Positions 15,735 to 24,589 of a stretch of 64,000 nt of DNA are shown piece by piece; within the stretch, counting starts at the first letter, position 1, and each line of letters begins with the position of its first letter. The notes beneath the pieces were generated by a model. The model was not told where the DNA came from and made no database searches. It saw only the letters and a program-made list of their open reading frames with translations. Source of the DNA: Mxb001 sp964537955 (GTDB lineage: Bacteria > Actinomycetota > Actinomycetes > S36-B12). A program made the translations under genes and the position numbers. The DNA lies in contig CAZICY010000003.1 in assembly GCA_964537955.1 (NCBI GenBank), forward strand, positions 1-64,000, in the 5' to 3' direction.

Positions 15735-17249
15735 ATGAGCGTGCACCGCGTCATGGGGATCGAGACGGAGTACGGCATCAGCGTGCCGGGGCACCCGCAT
15801 GTCAACGCGATGACGACGTCATCGGCCGTGGTGACGTCGTACGACGGGATCGCCGTGGGCGACCGCAGGAGCAAGGCGCGATGGGACTTCGACGAGGAGC
15901 ATCCCCTGCGAGACGCGCGCGGCTACGACATGTCGCGTGCCGAGGCCGATCCGAGCCAGCTCACGGACGAGGATCTCGGCCTGGCCAACCTCATCCTCAC
16001 CAACGGCGCCCGCCTCTACGTGGACCACGCGCACCCGGAGTACTCCAGCCCGGAGATCACCAATCCTCGCGACGCTGTCGTGTGGGATCGGGCAGGCATG
16101 GAGATCATGACGGACGCCGCGGAGGCCGCGACCCGAGCGGGCCCTTTCACCATCCAGCTCTACAAGAACAACACCGACAACAAGGGCGCGTCCTACGGCT
16201 GCCATGAGAACTACCTCATGCGGCGGGCGACTCCCTTCGCGGACATCGTGCGCGACCTCACGCCCTTCTTCGTCACACGGCAGGTCTACGCGGGTGCAGG
16301 CCGAGTCGGTCGCGGCCAGGAGGGGCGCGAGCCGGGCTTCCAGTTGTCTCAGCGCGCGGACTTCTTCGAAGTCGAGGTGGGACTCGAGACGACCCTCAAG
16401 CGCCCGATCATCAATACCCGCGACGAGCCGCACGCGGACCCCGAGCGCCATCGCCGCCTGCATGTGATCGTGGGCGATGCCAACCTCGCGGAAGCCGCCA
16501 CGTACCTCAAGATGGGCGCCACCTCGCTCGTGCTGGCCGTCATCGAGGCCGGCGGGCTGCGCGAGGACCTCGTGCTTGCCGACCCGGTCCGGGAGATCCA
16601 CGCGGTGTCCCATGACCCGACCCTGCGCCACCGTCTCACCTTGCGCGACGGCCGACGGTTCACGGCCCTCGAGATGCAGCGCGCCTACCTCGAGGCCGCG
16701 GCCGACCTCGCCGAGCGTGAGGCGGTCGCAGGGCTCGACGCCCAGACGGCCGACATCCTGCAGCGCTGGGATCGGGTGCTGGTCGACCTGACCGAGGATC
16801 CGAGGCTGGCCTCGGATCGCGTGGACTGGGCGGCCAAGCTCTCCCTCCTCGAGGGCTACCGGCGTCGCGACGGACTCGACTGGGGCAGCGCGCGCCTGGA
16901 ACTAGTCGACCTCCAGTACGCCGACATCCGGCCCAGTCGCGGACTGGCGTTGCGCCTGGAGGCAAGCGGCAGGCTCGAGCGACTCACGACTCCCGATGAG
17001 GTGGAGCACGCCCGCTCGCGTCCGCCCACGGATACACGGGCGTACTTCCGTGGCGAGTGCCTGCGCAGGTACGGCGACGCCGTCGCAGCGGCGTCCTGGG
17101 ACTCGGTGATCTTCGACATCCCGGGGCAGGACGCCCTGCAGAGGGTGCCCACCCTCGAGCCCGTCCGGGGGACCCGCGACCACGTGGGGCGCCTGCTCGA
17201 CGCCGCTGAGACCGCCGAGGAGCTCCTCGAGGCGTTGCGCGGAGCCTGA
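15735..17249 (+). CDS. dop: depupylase/deamidase Dop
   Basis: A 504-residue enzyme of the carboxylate-amine ligase fold that deamidates the C-terminal Gln of Pup to Glu and also removes Pup from substrates. The N-terminal VMGIETEYGIS is the ATP-binding signature. LYVDHAHPEYSSPE holds the catalytic Asp97, and NNTDNKGASYGCHENYL and NTRDEPHAD are shared with PafA. The long insertion between residues 27 and 84, absent in PafA, is the Dop loop. It lies between mpa and pup as in other actinobacteria. The Pup encoded here ends in Gln, so this enzyme is needed. Confidence 0.96.
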   Translation: MSVHRVMGIETEYGISVPGHPHVNAMTTSSAVVTSYDGIAVGDRRSKARWDFDEEHPLRDARGYDMSRAEADPSQLTDEDLGLANLILTNGARLYVDHAHPEYSSPEITNPRDAVVWDRAGMEIMTDAAEAATRAGPFTIQLYKNNTDNKGASYGCHENYLMRRATPFADIVRDLTPFFVTRQVYAGAGRVGRGQEGREPGFQLSQRADFFEVEVGLETTLKRPIINTRDEPHADPERHRRLHVIVGDANLAEAATYLKMGATSLVLAVIEAGGLREDLVLADPVREIHAVSHDPTLRHRLTLRDGRRFTALEMQRAYLEAAADLAEREAVAGLDAQTADILQRWDRVLVDLTEDPRLASDRVDWAAKLSLLEGYRRRDGLDWGSARLELVDLQYADIRPSRGLALRLEASGRLERLTTPDEVEHARSRPPTDTRAYFRGECLRRYGDAVAAASWDSVIFDIPGQDALQRVPTLEPVRGTRDHVGRLLDAAETAEELLEALRGA

Positions 17250-17302
17250 GGCACGGGGTTCGGGCTCGGCCCTCGTGGGGGGCAGGGGCCGGGATCGGCG
17301 TC

Positions 17303-17308
17303 TAGGGT
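17303..17308 (+). promoter_or_regulatory. -10 box TAGGGT, leaderless start of pup
   Basis: TAGGGT is followed by exactly 6 bases and then the ATG at 17315. It lies in the 65-base gap after dop and would drive pup-prcB-prcA-pafA. Confidence 0.6.
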
Positions 17309-17314
17309 GTGGGG

Positions 17315-17506
17315 ATGAGCACCCAGGACAGCCAGCGCCGATCCGGTCGTGCCCAGCCCGACGAGCAGGACGAGGTCGCCCTGCCGGAGCGGACCCCGAG
17401 CGACATGGATGCCGATGTCGACGCGATCCTCGACGAGATCGACGAGGTCCTCGAGGAGAACGCCGAGGAGTTCGTGAAGTCCTTCGTCCAGAAGGGCGGC
17501 CAGTGA
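17315..17506 (+). CDS. pup: prokaryotic ubiquitin-like protein Pup
   Basis: A 63-residue, largely disordered tag protein rich in Asp, Glu and Gln. The C-terminal part (VDAILDEIDEVLEENAEEFV) is the helix-forming region bound by Mpa and the tail is VKSFVQKGGQ. The terminal Gln must be deamidated by Dop before PafA links it to substrate lysines. An in-frame GTG two codons upstream exists, but the ATG fits the TAGGGT box spacing and the normal family start (MSTQDS). The stop codon overlaps the prcB GTG start (GTGA). Confidence 0.96.
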   Translation: MSTQDSQRRSGRAQPDEQDEVALPERTPSDMDADVDAILDEIDEVLEENAEEFVKSFVQKGGQ

Positions 17507-18339
17507 CCGACCAGCGCCGTCGCGGTCTGCCTCACGCTTACACCGCGCACGGATCGTCCTTCGCCGAGTTCCTCGCCGGGTCGGGGGCCTGGCCCGCGCG
17601 CCACGTCCCTGGCGAGGGGAGCATCGAGGTCCCGCACGCGACGACGATCGTCGCGCTCGCCACATCCGACGGAGTCGTCATGGCGGGGGACCGGCGGGCC
17701 ACCATGGGCAACATCATCGCGCAGCGGGACATCGAGAAGGTCTTCCCGGCGGATGAGCACTCCGTCGTGGGCATCGCCGGTGCCGCCGGCGTCGCCGTGG
17801 AGCTGGTGCGACTTTTTCAAGTCGAACTCGAGCACTACGAGAAGATCGAGGGTCTGTCGCTATCGCTGGACGGCAAGGCCAACCGCCTGTCCACGCTGCT
17901 GAGGGGCAACCTCGGGATGGCGATGCAGGGCCTCGCCGTCGTGCCGCTCTTCGCGGGCTACGACCTCGACCACTCGAAGGGCAGGATCTTCTCCTACGAC
18001 GTCACGGGCGGCAGGTACGAGGAGCGCGACCATCACGCGGTGGGGTCCGGATCGGCGTTCGCCCGCGGCTCGCTCAAGAAGCTCTACCGCTCGGGCATGT
18101 CGACCGATGACGGCGTCATGGCCGCGGTCGAGGCCCTCTACGACGCCGCCGACGACGACTCCGCGACGGGCGGCCCGGATCTCACGCGCCGGATCTTCCC
18201 CGTCATCGCCGTGGCGGATGCCGACGGCGTGCGGATGCTGCCCGACGCGGACGTGGGCACCGTGGTCGAGCGCGTGGTGGCCGCGCGCCTCACAAGCCCC
18301 GACGGCCCTACCGCCACGCTGCCCGGGAGTGCGCGATGA
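17503..18339 (+). CDS. prcB: proteasome beta subunit PrcB
   Basis: A 278-residue proteolytic subunit of the 20S proteasome. A propeptide of about 46 residues precedes TTIVALATSDGVVMAGDRRA. The Thr at residue 47 becomes the N-terminal nucleophile after self-cleavage within PHA-TTIVAL. Asp (GDRRAT) and the later Lys (IEKVFPADEHSVVGIAGAAG) complete the active site. The GTG start overlaps the pup stop, which gives translational coupling. The TGA overlaps the prcA ATG. Family length and motifs are intact. Confidence 0.96.
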   Translation: MTDQRRRGLPHAYTAHGSSFAEFLAGSGAWPARHVPGEGSIEVPHATTIVALATSDGVVMAGDRRATMGNIIAQRDIEKVFPADEHSVVGIAGAAGVAVELVRLFQVELEHYEKIEGLSLSLDGKANRLSTLLRGNLGMAMQGLAVVPLFAGYDLDHSKGRIFSYDVTGGRYEERDHHAVGSGSAFARGSLKKLYRSGMSTDDGVMAAVEALYDAADDDSATGGPDLTRRIFPVIAVADADGVRMLPDADVGTVVERVVAARLTSPDGPTATLPGSAR

Positions 18340-19091
18340 CGGTGCCGTTCTATGTCTCGCCCGAGCAGATCATCAAGGACAAGGCGGACTACGCCCGCAA
18401 GGGGATCGCGCGCGGTCGTAGCGTCGTCGTCCTGCAGTACGACGGAGGCATCCTCTTCGTCGCGGAGAATCCCTCCCGCTCACTGCACAAGATCTCGGAG
18501 ATCTACGACCGGATCGGCTTCGCGGCCGTCGGCAAGTACAACGAGTTCGAGAATCTGCGCGTCGCTGGAGTGCGGCTGGCCGACATGCGCGGCTACGCCT
18601 ACGACCGTCGCGATGTCACCGGGCGCAGCCTCGCCAATGCCTATGCGCAGACGCTCGGGTCGATCTTCACCGAGACGACCAAGCCGTACGAGGTGGAGCT
18701 CGTCGTCGCGGAGGTCGGCCAGGAGGCAGACCAGGACGAGATCTATCGGCTCACCTTCGACGGGTCCGTCGCCGACGAGCACGGCTATGTCGCCATGGGC
18801 GGCCAGGCCGAGGAGGTCGCGGAGGGGCTGGGTGCCTCATGGCGCCCGGGCATGTCCCTCGAGGACGCCGTGCGCGCGGCGGTGGCCGCCCTGGGGACGA
18901 CCGCCTCCTCGACGCTCGGACCCGATCAGCTCGAGGCGGCCGTCCTGGAGCGCAGCCGGCCCCGCCGGACCTTCCGGCGCCTGAGTGCCGACCGACTCGC
19001 CGGCATCCTCGGCGTCGCGCGGCCTGCGCCGCCGGCGCCCGGCGTAGCGGAGTCGCCCGATCTGCCCCCTGCCGGCGGCGAGGTGCCCTAG
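18336..19091 (+). CDS. prcA: proteasome alpha subunit PrcA
   Basis: A 251-residue structural and gating subunit of the 20S proteasome. The N-terminus MTVPFYVSPEQIIKDKADYA forms the gate, followed by RKGIARGRSVVVLQYDGGIL, and GYAYDRRDVTGRSLANAYAQ is the conserved helical region. It lacks a catalytic Thr as expected. The ATG overlaps the prcB stop (ATGA) and the gene ends two bases before the pafA start. The tail (PPAPGVAESPDLPPAGG) is Pro-rich and probably disordered. Confidence 0.96.
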   Translation: MTVPFYVSPEQIIKDKADYARKGIARGRSVVVLQYDGGILFVAENPSRSLHKISEIYDRIGFAAVGKYNEFENLRVAGVRLADMRGYAYDRRDVTGRSLANAYAQTLGSIFTETTKPYEVELVVAEVGQEADQDEIYRLTFDGSVADEHGYVAMGGQAEEVAEGLGASWRPGMSLEDAVRAAVAALGTTASSTLGPDQLEAAVLERSRPRRTFRRLSADRLAGILGVARPAPPAPGVAESPDLPPAGGEVP

Positions 19092-19093
19092 CC

Positions 19094-20464
19094 GTGGACC
19101 GGCGCATCTACGGGATCGAGACGGAGTACGGGATCACGTGCACCTTCAAGGGCCAGCGCCGACTCAGCCCCGACGAGGTGGCCCGCTATCTCTTCAGGCG
19201 CGTCGTGTCGTGGGGTCGCAGCAGCAACGTCTTCCTGCGCAACGGGTCACGGCTCTACCTCGACGTCGGCAGCCATCCCGAGTACGCGACGGCGGAGTGC
19301 GACGACGTCGTGCAGCTCATCACGCACGACCGAGCTGGCGAGCGGATCCTGGAGGGCCTGCTCGTGGATGCAGAGCGTCGACTGCACGACGAGGGGATCG
19401 CCGGAGACGTCTACCTGTTCAAGAACAACACCGACAGTGCGGGCAACTCCTATGGCTGCCACGAGAACTACCTCGTCACGCGCCACGGTGAGTTCCAGCG
19501 GCTGGCCGACTCGATCCTGCCCTTCCTGGTCTCGCGGCAGGTGATCTGCGGAGCCGGCAAGGTGCAGCAGACTCCGCGCGGCGCGGTGTACTGCATCAGC
19601 CAGCGTGCCGATCACATCTGGGAGGGCGTATCGAGTGCGACCACCCGCAGCCGCCCGATCATCAACACCAGGGACGAGCCGCACGCGGACGCGGAGAGGT
19701 ACCGGCGCCTGCACGTCATCGTGGGCGACTCGAACATGAGCGAGACCACGACCCTGCTCAAGGTCGCGTCTGCCGACCTCGTGCTCCGGATGCTCGAGGC
19801 CGGCGTCGTGCTGCGCGACCTCACCCTGGAGAACCCGATCAGGGCCATCAGGGAGATCAGCCATGATCCGACGGGTCAGCGCACGGTGCGTCTCGCCAAC
19901 GGTCGTGAGCTCACCGGCCTGCAGATCCAAGCCGAGTACTACGAGAAGGCGCGGGACTTCGCCGACAGGCATGGCCTGGCCGACGACCCGGGAGGGGTGC
20001 ACGCGCGCTGCCTCGACCTGTGGGAGCGCACCCTCAAGGCCGTGGAGACCCAGGACCTGTCGGGCATCGCGGAGGAGATCGACTGGGTCATCAAGCTCAC
20101 GCTGCTCGATCGCTACATGGCCAAGCACGGCCTGACCCTGTCCGATCCGCGGATCGCGCAGATGGACTTGGCCTACCACGACGTCACGCGCTCGCGCGGG
20201 CTGTTCTACCTTCTCGAGCGGCACGGCAAGGCGGCGCGCGTCACGCATGAGCCCTCGGTGTTCGAAGCCAAGTCCATACCTCCGCAGACCACGCGCGCCA
20301 GGCTGAGGGGGGAATTCATCCGGCGCGCTCAGGAGCGCCGACGCGACTTCACCGTGGACTGGGTGCATCTGAAGCTCAACGATCAGGCGCAGCGCACCGT
20401 GCTGTGCAAGGACCCCTTCGCCAGCGTCGACGAGCGTGTCGAGAAGCTCATCGCGAGCATGTGA
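19094..20464 (+). CDS. pafA: Pup ligase PafA
   Basis: A 456-residue ligase that joins the C-terminal Glu of Pup to substrate lysines through a phospho-Pup intermediate. RRIYGIETEYGIT is the ATP-binding N-terminus, and LYLDVGSHPEYATAE carries the catalytic base Asp57. NNTDSAGNSYGCHENYL and NTRDEPHADAERYRRLHVI follow, with the C-terminal domain ending PFASVDERVEKLIASM. It lacks the Dop insertion loop. The GTG start lies 2 bases after the prcA stop, with GAGGTG about 9 bases upstream. It closes the pup-prcBA operon. Confidence 0.96.
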   Translation: MDRRIYGIETEYGITCTFKGQRRLSPDEVARYLFRRVVSWGRSSNVFLRNGSRLYLDVGSHPEYATAECDDVVQLITHDRAGERILEGLLVDAERRLHDEGIAGDVYLFKNNTDSAGNSYGCHENYLVTRHGEFQRLADSILPFLVSRQVICGAGKVQQTPRGAVYCISQRADHIWEGVSSATTRSRPIINTRDEPHADAERYRRLHVIVGDSNMSETTTLLKVASADLVLRMLEAGVVLRDLTLENPIRAIREISHDPTGQRTVRLANGRELTGLQIQAEYYEKARDFADRHGLADDPGGVHARCLDLWERTLKAVETQDLSGIAEEIDWVIKLTLLDRYMAKHGLTLSDPRIAQMDLAYHDVTRSRGLFYLLERHGKAARVTHEPSVFEAKSIPPQTTRARLRGEFIRRAQERRRDFTVDWVHLKLNDQAQRTVLCKDPFASVDERVEKLIASM

Positions 20465-20477
20465 CGACGTGGCCGTC

Positions 20478-20483
20478 TAGGCT
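20478..20483 (+). promoter_or_regulatory. -10 box TAGGCT, leaderless start of FKBP lipoprotein gene
   Basis: TAGGCT is followed by exactly 6 bases and then the ATG at 20490, inside the 25-base gap after pafA. Confidence 0.6.
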
Positions 20484-20489
20484 GCGGGC

Positions 20490-21080
20490 ATGAGAACTCC
20501 TGTGCTCGTCCTCGCTGCCGCACTCGCCTCTGTTGCTCTCGCAGGGTGCGGGTCCGGCGGATCCGGCTCTGATTCGGCGTCGTCCTCCGCGGCCCCCGCG
20601 GGGGGTCCCTGGGCGACGAGCGACTGCACCGCGATCGCTCCGCCGCAGACTGCTGCGTCACTGCCCGAGGGCTCCGTGGTCGAGGGAGAGGTCGCGACCA
20701 CGGCGGATGTCGCCGTCGCGCCGGTCGTCTCGATCCTGGAGGGCGCGGTCCCCGTGACGAACCTCGTCATCGCGGACGTGGTCGCTGGTTCCGGCGCCGA
20801 GGTGGCAGCGGGAGCGACCGTCACCGTGGAGTACTGCGGCGTGGGCCTGGCCTCGGGTGCGATCTTCGACTCCTCCTGGGCGCGCGGCGAGCCCGCGACG
20901 TTCCCGCTGGCAGGGGTGATCACGGGCTGGCAGGACGGGATCCCCGGGATGCAGCCCGGCGGCCGCCGCGTACTCGTGATTCCCGCCGACCAGGCGTACG
21001 GCGACTCCCCGCCTCCGGGCTCGGGCATCGCGCCGGGGGAGTCCCTGGTCTTCGTCGTCGACCTCGTGTCGAGCCCGTAG
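20490..21080 (+). CDS. FKBP-type peptidyl-prolyl isomerase, lipoprotein
   Basis: A 196-residue exported protein. A signal peptide ends in the lipobox LAGC, with Cys20 the predicted lipidation site. A Ser/Gly/Ala-rich linker and a ~60-residue region of unknown role follow. The C-terminal FKBP domain (about residues 95-196) shows ATVTVEYCGVGLASGAIFDS, VITGWQDGIPGMQPGGRR and VIPADQAYGD, the usual FKBP pocket. It probably assists folding of exported proteins. It is paired with a cytoplasmic FKBP directly downstream, a frequent arrangement after pafA in actinobacteria. Confidence 0.9.
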   Translation: MRTPVLVLAAALASVALAGCGSGGSGSDSASSSAAPAGGPWATSDCTAIAPPQTAASLPEGSVVEGEVATTADVAVAPVVSILEGAVPVTNLVIADVVAGSGAEVAAGATVTVEYCGVGLASGAIFDSSWARGEPATFPLAGVITGWQDGIPGMQPGGRRVLVIPADQAYGDSPPPGSGIAPGESLVFVVDLVSSP

Positions 21081-21135
21081 CATCGCCACGCCAGGCTCCA
21101 TCCACCACGTTCGCCGGACCGGCGAGGAGGCACGC

Positions 21136-21495
21136 ATGACCGACAAGCCCGAGATCGACTTCATCGAGGGTCCGCCCCCCACGGAGCTGGTGATCACCGA
21201 CCTCATCGTGGGCGACGGTGCCGAGGCGACGCCCGGCGCCCAGGTCCTCGTGCACTACGTGGGCGTCGACTTCGAGACGGGCGAGCAGTTCGACGCCTCC
21301 TGGGACCGAGGCGAGCCGATTCGCTTCCCTCTGTCCGGCCTCATCGCCGGCTGGCAGGACGGCATCCCCGGCATGCGCGTGGGTGGTCGCCGTCAGCTCG
21401 TGATCCCGCCGGCTCTGGCCTACGGCGAGTCCGGTGCGCACCGGCTGGCTGGCCGCACGCTCGTCTTCGTGATCGACCTCCTCGCCGTGGGCTGA
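21136..21495 (+). CDS. FKBP-type peptidyl-prolyl cis-trans isomerase, cytoplasmic
   Basis: A 119-residue single-domain FKBP without a signal peptide. The fold pattern is complete: VLVHYVGVDFETGEQFDAS, LIAGWQDGIPGMRVGGRRQL, VIPPALAYGE and LVFVIDLLAV. It catalyses prolyl isomerisation. GAGGAGG lies just upstream of the ATG, so unlike its lipoprotein neighbour it uses a ribosome binding site. TAGCAT at 21079-21084 could be its -10 box with a leader of about 45 bases. The gene ends 8 bases before pafB. Confidence 0.93.
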   Translation: MTDKPEIDFIEGPPPTELVITDLIVGDGAEATPGAQVLVHYVGVDFETGEQFDASWDRGEPIRFPLSGLIAGWQDGIPGMRVGGRRQLVIPPALAYGESGAHRLAGRTLVFVIDLLAVG

Positions 21496-21503
21496 GATCG
21501 GCG

Positions 21504-22439
21504 ATGGCGACCGATCGCACGGAGCGCCTGCTCAACCTGGTGATCTGCCTGCTCGGGGCCCGTAGGCCCGTGACCCGCGGAGTGCTGCGCGAGAGCATCC
21601 CGGGCTACGGCGACGCCGCCAGCGGTGAGGCCTTCGAGCGCATGTTCGAGCGCGACAAGGACGAGCTGCGGCAGATGGGGATCCCGGTCGAGACGATCGT
21701 CAATGCCCAGGGTGAGGTCGAGGGGTACCTCATCGACGAGGACGCCTACGCGATGCCTCCGATCGACCTGGACGCGGCGGAGCGCGCGGTGCTCGGTCTC
21801 GCTGCTCGGGCCTGGAGCGAGGCGGCCCTGGCGGCCGAGGCCGGGGCCGCGCTCCGCAAGATCGAGGCGACGACGGGGGAGCGCTGGTCGCCACTCCTTC
21901 CGGGCCGGCCCGGGGCGGGTGAGGACGCGCTGCCCGCACTGTGGGAGGCGATCCGCTCCCGTGCCGCGGTGCGCTTCCGCTACCTGGCGCGCGGTCGCGA
22001 CGAGGCGGAGGATCGCATTGTCGAGCCCTGGGCCACCGCGTACCGCAGCGGTGCGTGGTACGTCGTCGGCTGGAGTCGCGAGCGCGGAGGTGGGCGCGCC
22101 TTCCGGCTGTCGCGCATCGAAGGCTCCGTCGTGCTGCTGCGGGACCAGGCGGCCACGGCTCCGAGGGAGGGCGTGGACGATCTCATCGCGAGCCTGGTCG
22201 AGCCCCCGACTCGCGGCGCCGCACGAGTGCTGCTGCCCGAGCGCGGCGCCGCCCGCCTGCGCGCGAGCGCCCGGACCGTCGGCGAGGGCGCGTGGGAGGT
22301 GGACTACTCCGACGAGCAGATCCTCGTCGCGGATGTCCTCGAAGCGGGCGGGACGGTCCTCGCCCCTGAGCCCGCGGCGCGCCGGCAGCGCGCGGCGCTG
22401 GAGGCGGTCGCCGCCATGCATGAGGATCCCCATGCGTGA
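21504..22439 (+). CDS. pafB: WYL-domain transcriptional regulator PafB
   Basis: A 311-residue protein with an N-terminal winged-helix domain (ERLLNLVICLLGARRPVTRG) followed by a WYL domain (FRYLARGRDEAEDRIVEPWA, YVVGWSRERGGGRAFRLSRI). PafB and PafC act together as an activator of DNA damage genes in mycobacteria, probably sensing single-stranded DNA through the WYL domains. The ATG lies 8 bases after the FKBP gene stop. The end overlaps pafC by 8 bases, consistent with the two proteins being made together. Confidence 0.93.
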   Translation: MATDRTERLLNLVICLLGARRPVTRGVLRESIPGYGDAASGEAFERMFERDKDELRQMGIPVETIVNAQGEVEGYLIDEDAYAMPPIDLDAAERAVLGLAARAWSEAALAAEAGAALRKIEATTGERWSPLLPGRPGAGEDALPALWEAIRSRAAVRFRYLARGRDEAEDRIVEPWATAYRSGAWYVVGWSRERGGGRAFRLSRIEGSVVLLRDQAATAPREGVDDLIASLVEPPTRGAARVLLPERGAARLRASARTVGEGAWEVDYSDEQILVADVLEAGGTVLAPEPAARRQRAALEAVAAMHEDPHA

Positions 22440-23370
22440 GACGGCTGCGGCACGACTCTCGCGCCTGCTGGCCCTCGTCCCGTGGCTCGAGCGGCATCCG
22501 GGCGTCTCCATCTCCGATGCGGCGGCGCACTTTGGCGTCACGGCCGATGAACTCGAGCGCGACCTGTGGCTCACGATCTGCTGCGGCCTGCCCGGTCACG
22601 GTCCGGACCAGCTGATCGACATCCAGTTCTGGGACGAGGACGGGACCATCGAGGTGATCGATGCGCAGACCCTGGATCGGCCGCTGCGGCTGACGGCAGC
22701 GGAGGCGATGTCTCTGCTTGTGGGACTTCGTCTGCTCGCGCAGGTGCCGGGCGATCACGACCGGGCTGCCCTGGCGAGCGCGACCGCCAAACTCGAGGCG
22801 GCCACGGGTGCGGCGCAGGGCGCCGCGTGGGTGCTGCAGGATCCCGCCGACGGCATCGCCGCAGAACTGGCCAGCGCCGTGGAGCAGCACAGGCTAGTGC
22901 GCCTGGTCTACGAGGGTGTCAGCCGCGACGAGGTGACCGAGCGCGTCGTGGAGCCCGCCGAGATCGTGCGACACGGCGGCCGGTCGTATCTCGCGGGGTG
23001 GTGTCGGGACGCCGGTGCGCAGCGGACCTTCCGGCTCGATCGGGTGCGCGCATGGGAGATCCTCGACGAGGAAGTGAGCGACCAGGCACGGGCCGTCGCC
23101 CCGGCCGACGTGGCACCGGCCGAGGGCGTCGACGTGTTGCTTCGCGTGCAGCCCAGGTCCCGCTGGCTGCTGGAGACGCTCGGTGCGCAGCAGTCGCCAG
23201 GCCCGGATGGGACAGTCGAGGCCACCATGCTCGTCGCCGACCCCGGGTGGCTCGTGCGCATCGTGCTGGCCCAGGCGGGCGGGGTGGAGGTGCTGGAGCC
23301 CGCCGACGTCCGCCGGCAGGTGCGGCACGCCGCTCGGGCCGCCCTGGAGCGAGCGGGCGGGGCGCCCTAG
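22432..23370 (+). CDS. pafC: WYL-domain transcriptional regulator PafC
   Basis: A 312-residue partner of PafB. The N-terminal helix-turn-helix (LVPWLERHPGVSISDAAAHF, then ELERDLWLTICCGLPG) precedes a WYL domain (RLVYEGVSRDEVTERVVEPA, SYLAGWCRDAGAQRTFRLDR). In mycobacteria the two form a complex that activates the RecA-independent DNA damage response. The start codon lies inside the end of pafB. The WYL core reads YLAGWC in place of W-Y-L, a common variation. It is followed after 75 bases by tatA. Confidence 0.93.
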   Translation: MRETAAARLSRLLALVPWLERHPGVSISDAAAHFGVTADELERDLWLTICCGLPGHGPDQLIDIQFWDEDGTIEVIDAQTLDRPLRLTAAEAMSLLVGLRLLAQVPGDHDRAALASATAKLEAATGAAQGAAWVLQDPADGIAAELASAVEQHRLVRLVYEGVSRDEVTERVVEPAEIVRHGGRSYLAGWCRDAGAQRTFRLDRVRAWEILDEEVSDQARAVAPADVAPAEGVDVLLRVQPRSRWLLETLGAQQSPGPDGTVEATMLVADPGWLVRIVLAQAGGVEVLEPADVRRQVRHAARAALERAGGAP

Positions 23371-23411
23371 GGGCCCAGGGCCGATGACCTGTGCTCGGCG
23401 TCTCGGGGGGT

Positions 23412-23417
23412 TACGAT
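23412..23417 (+). promoter_or_regulatory. candidate -10 box TACGAT for tatA
   Basis: TACGAT lies 28 bases before the tatA ATG. The short leader would carry GAAAGG as ribosome binding site. Confidence 0.4.
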
Positions 23418-23445
23418 GGCCGGACGCGCGACGAAAGGTGCCGTG

Positions 23446-23718
23446 ATGCCGTTCAATCTCCGGGGGCCCGAGCTCCTCGTGCTCGTCCTCATCATCCTGC
23501 TCCTCTTCGGCGCCAAGCGCCTCCCCGACGTCGCCCGTGGCCTCGGCCGTTCCCTGCGCATCTTCAAGGCCGAGACCAAGGACCTGCAGGGCGCGGAGGG
23601 AGCCGATGCGCCCGAGGCCGTCGAGGGCGGGGCCGCGCAGCCGACGCTGCCCCCGGCGCCAGCGGGCGATGCGACCTCCGCCCCCGCAAAGCCGCAGGCC
23701 GAGCGCGCCGAGAGCTGA
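23446..23718 (+). CDS. tatA: Sec-independent translocase subunit TatA
   Basis: A 90-residue protein with one N-terminal membrane helix (ELLVLVLIILLLFGAKRLPD), a Phe-Gly hinge (LLFGAKRLP) and an amphipathic helix (ARGLGRSLRIFKAE), followed by a disordered Ala/Pro tail. TatA oligomers form the twin-arginine export pathway pore for folded proteins. An open frame extends 10 codons upstream, but the ATG at 23446 has GAAAGG before it and matches the family start. tatC follows after 3 bases. No tatB is present in this window, as in many actinobacteria that keep it elsewhere. Confidence 0.94.
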   Translation: MPFNLRGPELLVLVLIILLLFGAKRLPDVARGLGRSLRIFKAETKDLQGAEGADAPEAVEGGAAQPTLPPAPAGDATSAPAKPQAERAES

Positions 23719-23721
23719 GCC

Positions 23722-24582
23722 GTGGCCGCACCGCCGGAGACGAGCCCGCGGCGCCGCCGCCAGGGCACCGGCGATGACGCCTCGATGCCGCTCGTCGAGC
23801 ACCTGCGCGAACTGCGCGGCCGGCTCGTCAAGGCCACGCTCGCGATCGTCGTCGGCATGGTCGTCGGGTGGATCTACTACGACGAGATCTTCGCGTGGCT
23901 GTCCGCGCCCTTCGAGGCCGTCGTCGAGCAGGCGCGAGCCGAGGGTCGCGACATCACCCTCGCTCTCACCGGCGTAGCCGACCCGTTCGTCCTGCAACTC
24001 CAGGTCTCCGCGGTCACCGGCCTGCTGCTGTCGTCGCCCGTGTGGCTCTACCAGCTCTGGCGCTTCGTCACCCCGGGGCTGCGTCGCCATGAGCGCCGCT
24101 GGGCCATCGGATTCGTCGCCGTGGCGGTTCCCCTCTTCGCCGGTGGCGTCATGCTGGCCTATCTCGTCCTGCCCTACGGCCTGGAGCTCCTCTTCGGCTT
24201 CACCCCGCAGAACGTCGAGAACATCGTCGCGGTGGACCGCTACCTTTCTTTCTTCATCCGCATGGTCATCGTCTTCGGTGTGGGCTTCCTCGCACCGCTC
24301 ATGCTCGTCCTGCTCAACTTCGCCGGAGTCCTCACCGGCAAGAAGCTGCTGTCGTGGTGGCGGTGGATCATCTTCATCACGTTCATCTTCGCGGCCGTGG
24401 CGACGCCCACCGGTGATCCGATCAACATGCTGCTGCTCGCGGGTCCGATCCTGCTGCTCATGACCGTCGCCATCGCCATCTGCGTCGCCAACGACAAGAG
24501 GCGCGCACGCAAGGGCGAACCGGATTACCAGGAGTGGGACGACGACTCGGCATCGCCACTCGAGTCGGCAGACCAGGACTGA
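23722..24582 (+). CDS. tatC: Sec-independent translocase subunit TatC
   Basis: A 286-residue polytopic protein that recognises twin-arginine signal peptides. The cytoplasmic N-terminus carries MPLVEHLRELRGRLVKATLA, the TatC signature, and six hydrophobic segments follow. Further landmarks are SPVWLYQLWRFVTPGLRRHE, FTPQNVENIVAVDRYLSFF and AVATPTGDPINMLLLAGPI. The C-terminal tail is charged (KRRARKGEPDYQEWDDDS). The GTG start lies 3 bases after tatA, so they form one operon, with dagK 7 bases beyond. Confidence 0.95.
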   Translation: MAAPPETSPRRRRQGTGDDASMPLVEHLRELRGRLVKATLAIVVGMVVGWIYYDEIFAWLSAPFEAVVEQARAEGRDITLALTGVADPFVLQLQVSAVTGLLLSSPVWLYQLWRFVTPGLRRHERRWAIGFVAVAVPLFAGGVMLAYLVLPYGLELLFGFTPQNVENIVAVDRYLSFFIRMVIVFGVGFLAPLMLVLLNFAGVLTGKKLLSWWRWIIFITFIFAAVATPTGDPINMLLLAGPILLLMTVAIAICVANDKRRARKGEPDYQEWDDDSASPLESADQD

Positions 24583-24589
24583 CGGCCTC

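Noticed and set aside
17503..17650. Alternative start of prcB inside the mature domain
   Set aside because: The GTG overlapping the pup stop gives a propeptide of normal length before TTIVAL, and no better start exists.
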